From positions 6,081,001 to 6,145,000 of the forward strand of contig NC_092673.1 of NCBI RefSeq assembly GCF_964355755.1: DNA of 64,000 nucleotides, read 5' to 3'. This document shows positions 59,901-64,000 of the stretch, piece after piece (within the stretch, counting starts at the first letter, position 1; every line of letters begins with the position of its first letter). The stretch comes from Antedon mediterranea (lineage: Eukaryota; Echinodermata; Crinoidea; Comatulida; Antedonidae). A program made the translations under genes and the position numbers. The notes below the pieces were generated by a model. That model made no database searches and had not been told where the DNA came from. It worked only from the letters and a program-made list of their open reading frames with translations.

Positions 59901-62694
59901 ATCTCAGGGGCTGACTTAATACCAAAAGGTAATCTAGTGTATCTATACCTTCCATTAGGACTATTAAACGTACACAACCTTGAACTATCCTCATCTAACT
60001 GTATTTGCCAATACCCACTACTGGCATCTAAAGTGCTGAACACTTTTGCATTAGGTAGCTTAGTTATTACTTCTTCTATCGTTTTCATTGGGTAATGCTG
60101 TCTTTCAAGAGCGTCGTTCAAATTTTTTGGATCTATACATATACGTACACTATCTTTATTTTTTTTTTTAACTACTACCATACTGCTCACCCATTGGGTA
60201 GGGTCATTTTGTTTCACTATTACCCCTTTACTTTCCATATTATTCAACTCCTTTAATACTTTCTTTCTTATTGGAATAGGTACTGATCTTGGCGGATGAA
60301 TTACCGGTTTTGCATCTTCTTTTACATGCAACTTTTGTACACCACCAATACAACCTAAACCTTTAAATACATCGTATTTAGATTTCAAATCATTGTAGTC
60401 ACTATTAGTTTCTATTCTTTCTACTCTCTTCACCAAGTTTAGTCTTTCACAAGCCTGCAGTCCCAATACAGGATGAACTGCTTTATTCATGACTTGGAAC
60501 TCTAATTCATAGTATTTATGTTTGTTTTCACAGAGTAGTGTTACTTTACCAACTGGTCTTATCTTTTCACCAGAATATGTTATAAGCCTTGCATTTGTTT
60601 TATTTACTGGAATCTTTAATTCTTGTACTATACTTTCTGTTATCACATTACACTGAGCTCCAGTATCAATTTTCAACTTTACTACCTTATGTTTGCTATC
60701 ACTGTTATAGATCTTTAAATTTACAGACCATTCTTTGGTGTTATCTTTATTTTCTAATGTATCCATTAGGAACTCTTTATCACTATTTGTACTATCACTA
60801 TCTATTTCTTCTAGTACTTCTATTTTTTTTTTCTTAGGCCTATATGGCTTTCTTTTATCTTTACTCCTACATTTTATAGCAAAATGATTATTTCTTCCAC
60901 ATGCTTTACATTGTTTGCCATATGCTGGACAATTCTTATACTCATGAGTTTTACCACATTGCCTACAATCCCTTATAACACCAGTTTTATTGTATGAACT
61001 ACTAGCAGCACTACTACTAGCTTTTTTGTACTTATATTCTGTTTTAAGCTTATTTATTTCACTCTCTTCTATCACTTCACTGTTGCCCGTTTTTGATGCA
61101 TCTTTCATTACACATCTTTGTTTGCGGCTAATCTCTGCAGCTTGGCATATTTCTACTGCTTTCTGTAGCGTTAAATCATTTTCACGAAGTAACCTCTCTC
61201 TTACAGTATCACTTCGAATTCCTACTACTATTCTGTCCTTTATTAAGCTATCATGTAAATTATCAAATTCACACGTTCTTGCTTTACTTCTTAAATCAGT
61301 TATGAATTGATCAAACCCTTCACCTTCCTTTTGTATTCTTGTATTAAACTTATGCCTTTCATACGTTATGTTCCTTTGGGGCTCAAAATGTGCTTTAAAT
61401 TTCTGAAGAATTACCTCTACATCTTCAGCATCTTCGTCAGCTGTAAATACAAATGTGTTGAATATGTCTAGCGCCTCCTCGCCTATTACATGCAATAGTG
61501 TACTACACTTTACCTTTGCTGGCTTCCTATCTAGGCCACTAGCTGTAATGTACAACCCAAAACGTTGACTCCATTTTCTCCATTCTTCTGCCATATTATT
61601 ACTGACACTTACTTTCAAAGATTCTGGAGGTTTTAATCCATTCATTCTGACACCATGTAATGTTACTTGTTTATTTAATAAAGATAGGTAGTAGTCGTGA
61701 CTTGATTAGTGTTTCATTTATTACATCTCAACCATCTTGGTTCTCCTACATCAAGTGATGCCATGAGGCATTGCTCACTCAACTGTACACTAACTATAGA
61801 GGGCTCACTCTATACTTACAATATCATAGCCTTAACTATATGCTATCATTACACTCCCCATCAATAATATGCCATACTATTACTTACATCATTAATAATA
61901 ATAAGTAAAACTTATTGTCACTGGACAATGATTTAGATTTGGACTTGCATCGGCAGCAACATCAAAGAGCAATTTCTATTATCCACACACCTATGCTAAA
62001 GCACTGCTGCCAATCAAACAAACATGATTTGAATATTATGCCATTAATCTCCCTAGTTTATAATAGATTGTGATGTGATATAATATGATTGTAACAAAAT
62101 ATTTTTGTTCAGAATTGAAAACAGATTTACAGCGACGTGTGTATGGCCAACACCTAATAAGTGATGTAGTAGTGAAGGCAATCCAAGCTCACGTTGAAAG
62201 CGCTTTTGTAAAGAAGGCCCTCGTTCTGTCCTTCCATGGTCGCACTGGAAGTGGTAAAAACTTTGTCAGTCAAATAATAAGCGAAAGTTTATTTACTAAA
62301 GGAATGGATAGCAAATTTGTACACTTGTTTTTACCAGAATTTGATTTCCCACACAAAAGACACATTGAAACTTACAAGGTGATGTTCTTTCCATTTAAAT
62401 CTATTAAAATTCTGAATTGCTTATAAGTTTTAGTGTTAATAATTTAAGTATACTATTTAAACTACCAAAATAAATTTCTGAAGTTTCTGAATTCATTGTT
62501 ATTTTTACTATATTTTTTTAGGATCTGTTACGACACCGCATTCGAAATTACCTTTTCTTCTGCCCAAGTCAACTTTTTATTTTTGATGAAATGCAGAGTC
62601 TTTTACCAGAAATAATTGATACTATCAAACCATTTATAGATTATCATAATATTGATGGTATCGATACTAGAAGAGCTATATTCATTTTTCTAAG
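56910..62694 (+). CDS. Torsin-family ER AAA+ ATPase (3' end outside window)
   Basis: Coding exons 56910-57081, 62113-62378 and 62522-62694 join with matching phases (1, 0) and end in phase 2, giving 203 residues so far. Residues 1-22 form a signal peptide. Residue 58 onward matches torsins: LQRRVYGQHL, Walker A GRTGSGKN (100-107, with the torsin-type Asn in place of Thr/Ser), HLFLPEFDFPH, Walker B LFIFDE (164-169), and IDTIKPFIDYHN. Torsins act in the ER lumen and perinuclear space with LAP1/LULL1 cofactors. Sensor motifs and the C-terminal Cys are expected in later exons beyond the window. The coding region starts six bases after an acceptor at 56903. Intron 1 holds an intact gypsy element; intron 3 holds a tRNA array. 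Which vertebrate torsin is closest cannot be decided by eye. Confidence 0.9.
57309..57506 (-). repeat. 3' LTR of gypsy element
   Basis: 198 bp, same sequence as 61656-61853 by eye; begins TGTAATG and ends TTACA as read on the plus strand. Confidence 0.95.
57779..61645 (-). CDS. Gag-Pol polyprotein of the gypsy element (1288 aa)
   Basis: Domains in order: Gag (1-200), two CCHC-like zinc knuckles (~227-259, C-x2-C...H...C), aspartic protease with DTG at 327-329, reverse transcriptase (~450-610, LPFGIKSAPEIFQR, catalytic VIMDD at 599-603), RNase H (~745-860, D749, E786 region, D811), integrase with an HHCC zinc finger (~960-1000) and a DD35E catalytic triad (D1025, D1078, E1114). All key residues are present, so it may be an active, autonomous element. 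Gag and Pol share one frame without frameshift. The start codon lies only about 10 nt downstream of the LTR, overlapping the primer-binding region, an unusually short leader. Confidence 0.95.
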   Translation of the reverse strand: MNGLKPPESLKVSVSNNMAEEWRKWSQRFGLYITASGLDRKPAKVKCSTLLHVIGEEALDIFNTFVFTADEDAEDVEVILQKFKAHFEPQRNITYERHKFNTRIQKEGEGFDQFITDLRSKARTCEFDNLHDSLIKDRIVVGIRSDTVRERLLRENDLTLQKAVEICQAAEISRKQRCVMKDASKTGNSEVIEESEINKLKTEYKYKKASSSAASSSYNKTGVIRDCRQCGKTHEYKNCPAYGKQCKACGRNNHFAIKCRSKDKRKPYRPKKKKIEVLEEIDSDSTNSDKEFLMDTLENKDNTKEWSVNLKIYNSDSKHKVVKLKIDTGAQCNVITESIVQELKIPVNKTNARLITYSGEKIRPVGKVTLLCENKHKYYELEFQVMNKAVHPVLGLQACERLNLVKRVERIETNSDYNDLKSKYDVFKGLGCIGGVQKLHVKEDAKPVIHPPRSVPIPIRKKVLKELNNMESKGVIVKQNDPTQWVSSMVVVKKKNKDSVRICIDPKNLNDALERQHYPMKTIEEVITKLPNAKVFSTLDASSGYWQIQLDEDSSRLCTFNSPNGRYRYTRLPFGIKSAPEIFQRVMTQMFEDLEGTEVIMDDILVWGIDKKQHDERLEKVLNRAKERNLKLNPEKCKFGLDEVKYIGHTLTSEGLKTDERKVKAVQEMHKPNNKKELQQFLGMINYLGKFIPNLSNVTKPLRQLLEKNTMWQWQAEHDISFGQLQRLVTEAPVLQYYDVEKPVTVSVDASSTGIGAVLLQDGHPIAFASKAFTEPQTRYAQIEKELAAVVFGCERFHQYLYGKEFIVESDHKPLESIMKKALALTPPRLQKMLLKLQKYKLELVYKRGKELYIADALSRNHLPDIETEQFSIPLYMINNLQMTKERLVEIKNETVKDTALSKLKDVVINGWPENKAILEPDVKPYWDYRDEILVEGDMLFKNNRLIIPATQRKLMLSKLHASHQGIEKTKKLAQDLIFWPGINAQVTDTVGKCEICLKHRMKNQKEPMVAHQIPSRPWQKVGMDLFTLEAEEYLIIVDYYSGYFEINMLKSTKSSSVIKFCKQQFARHGIPEEVISDNGPQFASMEFQNFGKVYDFKHTTASPFYPQANGRAEKAVQTAKMILKKAREDKQDPYLALLSYRNTPRDGLPSPVQMLMGRRTKTHLPTSTKLLKPKVTNNMRQLKQNKAKQKNYYDKGTKPLKTLKVGDRIYVRKDCQWKPATIVERQESPRSYTVESDGKYYRRNRRDIIKVTSLQDSQTSHIIEPNTTQETRRYPKRNRKQLIKLDL
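61656..61853 (-). repeat. 5' LTR of gypsy element
   Basis: Same sequence as 57309-57506. On the minus strand this copy precedes the Gag-Pol frame and would contain the element's promoter. Confidence 0.95.
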
Positions 62695-62729
62695 GTATTT
62701 TAATTCATTTATTTATAATATTATAGCTG

Positions 62730-62870
62730 TAGTTGAGTTCAATGCTCTCAATGCTAGTTCTGGTGAATGACCACTCTTATGATCGAGAACTAGAGGTCCA
62801 GTATACCCATCTGGCTTATGTGCACTCAATGAACCCAGTGTATCTTTAGAAAAGAGTATAACAATACGAA
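62730..62870 (+). repeat. Degenerate SINE family A copy in torsin intron 3
   Basis: TAGAGGTCCAGTATACCCAT, CTTATGTGCACTCAATGAAC and the AGAGTA element follow SINE order with many substitutions. Confidence 0.65.
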
Positions 62871-62895
62871 CAATATAATGAACAATACCATGAAA

Positions 62896-62967
62896 GCCCC
62901 AGTGGTCTAATATTTAGGACATCTGCATATCAAGCAGGCGGTCCGAGTTCGAGTCTCGGTTGGGGGG
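62896..62967 (+). pseudogene. tRNA-Asp(AUC)-like pseudogene, array unit 1
   Basis: Same cloverleaf as units 2 and 3, but the D-loop reads AATATTTA (the invariant GG is lost) and position 72 is G in place of C, which breaks the first acceptor pair. A TTTTT terminator follows at 62970. Confidence 0.75.
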
Positions 62968-63259
62968 ACTTTTTCTCATTCTCACAGATTTCCTTATCTT
63001 TATCGTTTCAAATTAATTAATTAAATTTCAGTATATTACCGGGCGGTTTAGAATTAATGTTCTTTGCCTTATTTGTTTATATATATAAAAGTATCTCTTC
63101 GGAGATCCCGCCTCGTGAATAAAAATACTGTAAGATGAGGGCGTATCAATTTGATCTCTGGTGCGCGTGCGTACAACTGAGGACTAGTTCTGTTCCGCCG
63201 TACCACGCCGAGAATGTTAAAGAGTGGCTATCCAATCGAGTTCAAACAATACCATGAAA

Positions 63260-63331
63260 GCCCCAGTGGTCTAATGGTTAGGACATCTGCATATCAAGCA
63301 GGCGGTCCGAGTTCGAGTCTCGGTTGGGGCG
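63260..63331 (+). tRNA. tRNA with anticodon AUC (nominal Asp), array unit 2
   Basis: A complete 72-nt cloverleaf: acceptor GCCCCAG/TTGGGGC, D-arm GTCT/GGAC with GG in the loop, anticodon stem TCTGC/GCAGG with loop ATATCAA, T-arm CCGAG/CTCGG with TTCGAGT, and discriminator G73. A Pol III terminator TTTTT is at 63334-63338. Anticodon AUC reads GAU (Asp), but eukaryotic tRNA-Asp normally uses GUC. An A34 converted to inosine could misread Asp and Glu codons, so coding use is doubtful. Confidence 0.8.
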
Positions 63332-63623
63332 ACTTTTTCTCATTCTCACAGATTTCCTTATCTTTATCGTTTCAAATTAATTAATTAAATTTCAGTATAT
63401 TACCGGGCGGTTTAGAATTAATATTCTTTGGCTGATTTGTTTATATATATAAAAGTATCTCTTCGGAGATCCCGCCTCGTGAATAAAAATACTGTAAGAT
63501 GAGGGCGTATCAATTTGATCTCTGGTGCGCGTGCGTACAACTGAGGACTAGTTCTGTTCCGCCGTACCACGCCGAGAATGTTAAAGAGTGGCTATCCAAT
63601 CGAGTTCGAACAATACCATGAAA

Positions 63624-63695
63624 GCCCCAGTGGTCTAATGGTTAGGACATCTGCATATCAAGCAGGCGGTCCGAGTTCGAGTCTCGGTTGGGGCG
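63624..63695 (+). tRNA. tRNA with anticodon AUC (nominal Asp), array unit 3
   Basis: Identical to unit 2 in all stems, loops and discriminator. Terminator TTTTT at 63698-63702. Confidence 0.8.
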
Positions 63696-63987
63696 ACTTT
63701 TTCTCATTCTCACAGATTTCCTTATCTTTATCGTTTCAAATTAATTAATTAAATTTCAGTATATTACCGGGCGGTTTAGAATTAATATTCTTTGGCTGAT
63801 TTGTTTATATATATAAAAGTATCTCTTCGGAGATCCCGCCTCGTGAATAAAAATACTGTAAGATGAGGGCGTATCAATTTGATCTCTGGTGCGCGTGCGT
63901 ACAACTGAGGACTAGTTCTGTTCCGCCGTACCACGCCGAGAATGTTAAAGAGTGGCTATCCAATCGAGTTCGAACAATACCATGAAA

Positions 63988-64000
63988 GCCCCAGTGGTCT
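63988..64000 (+). tRNA. tRNA array unit 4, cut by window end
   Basis: Only the first 13 bases, GCCCCAGTGGTCT, are present. They match the acceptor and D-stem of units 2 and 3. Confidence 0.75.

Larger units (their letters stand above)
57304..61858 (-). mobile_element. Full-length Ty3/gypsy LTR retrotransposon, antisense in torsin intron 1
   Basis: LTRs 57309-57506 and 61656-61853 (198 bp, TG...CA) look identical, and the target duplication CTCCC is at 57304-57308 and 61854-61858. On the minus strand the primer-binding region (TGGTGTCAG, 61655 downward) abuts the 5' LTR, and a polypurine tract (A9 then GGGAGA, 57507-57521) precedes the 3' LTR. One uninterrupted Gag-Pol frame lies between. Identical LTRs indicate a young insertion. 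There is no envelope-like frame and no chromodomain is recognised. The single fused frame recalls Mag/SURL elements of echinoderms. Confidence 0.95.
62896..64000 (+). repeat. 364-bp tandem array, each unit with one tRNA gene
   Basis: tRNA starts are at 62896, 63260, 63624 and 63988, spaced exactly 364 bp. The spacers are nearly identical and include TATATATATAAAAG, a UUCG-capped hairpin and a conserved ~150-bp region. The array runs off the window's right end. Within the visible part it lies in a torsin intron. Confidence 0.95.

Noticed and set aside
59706-61310. Plus-strand frames opposite the gypsy polyprotein (59706, 60589, 60990)
   Set aside because: Antisense shadows of a long coding frame, without domains.

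Overview
The window is eukaryotic nuclear DNA: AT-rich, with intron-rich genes, many non-autonomous transposons and tRNA-derived repeats. The gene content (death-effector caspase, AXDND1-like axonemal protein, torsin) and the frequent TAGGCCTA clusters suggest a marine invertebrate deuterostome, probably an echinoderm. The species is inference. Exon models below come from joining GT/AG splice sites by eye and checking phase; every joined gene keeps one open frame across all its junctions.

Layout. 1-5.2 kb is a nest of retroelements: a SINE, a 5'-truncated LINE reverse transcriptase, a 756-bp near-perfect palindrome carrying two hammerhead-ribozyme motifs head to head, and an antisense L1/Tx1-like LINE fragment. 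7.65-11.19 kb (minus) is a death-effector-domain (DED) gene with no caspase domain: its 27-nt third exon matches one in the neighbouring caspase gene but has an in-frame stop. 11.2-19.4 kb is gene-poor and repeat-rich. 19.45-23.95 kb (minus) is a complete 7-exon DED-caspase (407 aa). 24-29.2 kb is repeats, including a 768-bp element with ~80-bp inverted ends and a 9-bp target duplication. 29.29-53.83 kb (minus) is a 25-exon gene (1110 aa) with an axonemal dynein light-chain coiled-coil region, best matched to AXDND1. A 2-exon Ig-domain surface-protein gene is nested in its large intron. 54.1-56.9 kb is a probable bidirectional promoter region with TAGGCCTA and CCATATGG repeat islands. 56.9 kb to the right edge (plus) is a torsin gene (ER-lumen AAA+ ATPase), incomplete at its 3' end. 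Its first coding intron holds a full-length Ty3/gypsy element, antisense, with identical 198-bp LTRs and a 5-bp target duplication. Its third coding intron holds a 364-bp-period tandem array of tRNA genes with the anomalous anticodon AUC.

Functionally, the two DED genes form a local apoptosis/innate-immunity family in which a truncated paralogue could act as a DED-only regulator. AXDND1 and torsin are divergently arranged and may share a promoter. To my knowledge an AXDND1 and a torsin gene also lie near each other on human 1q25.2.
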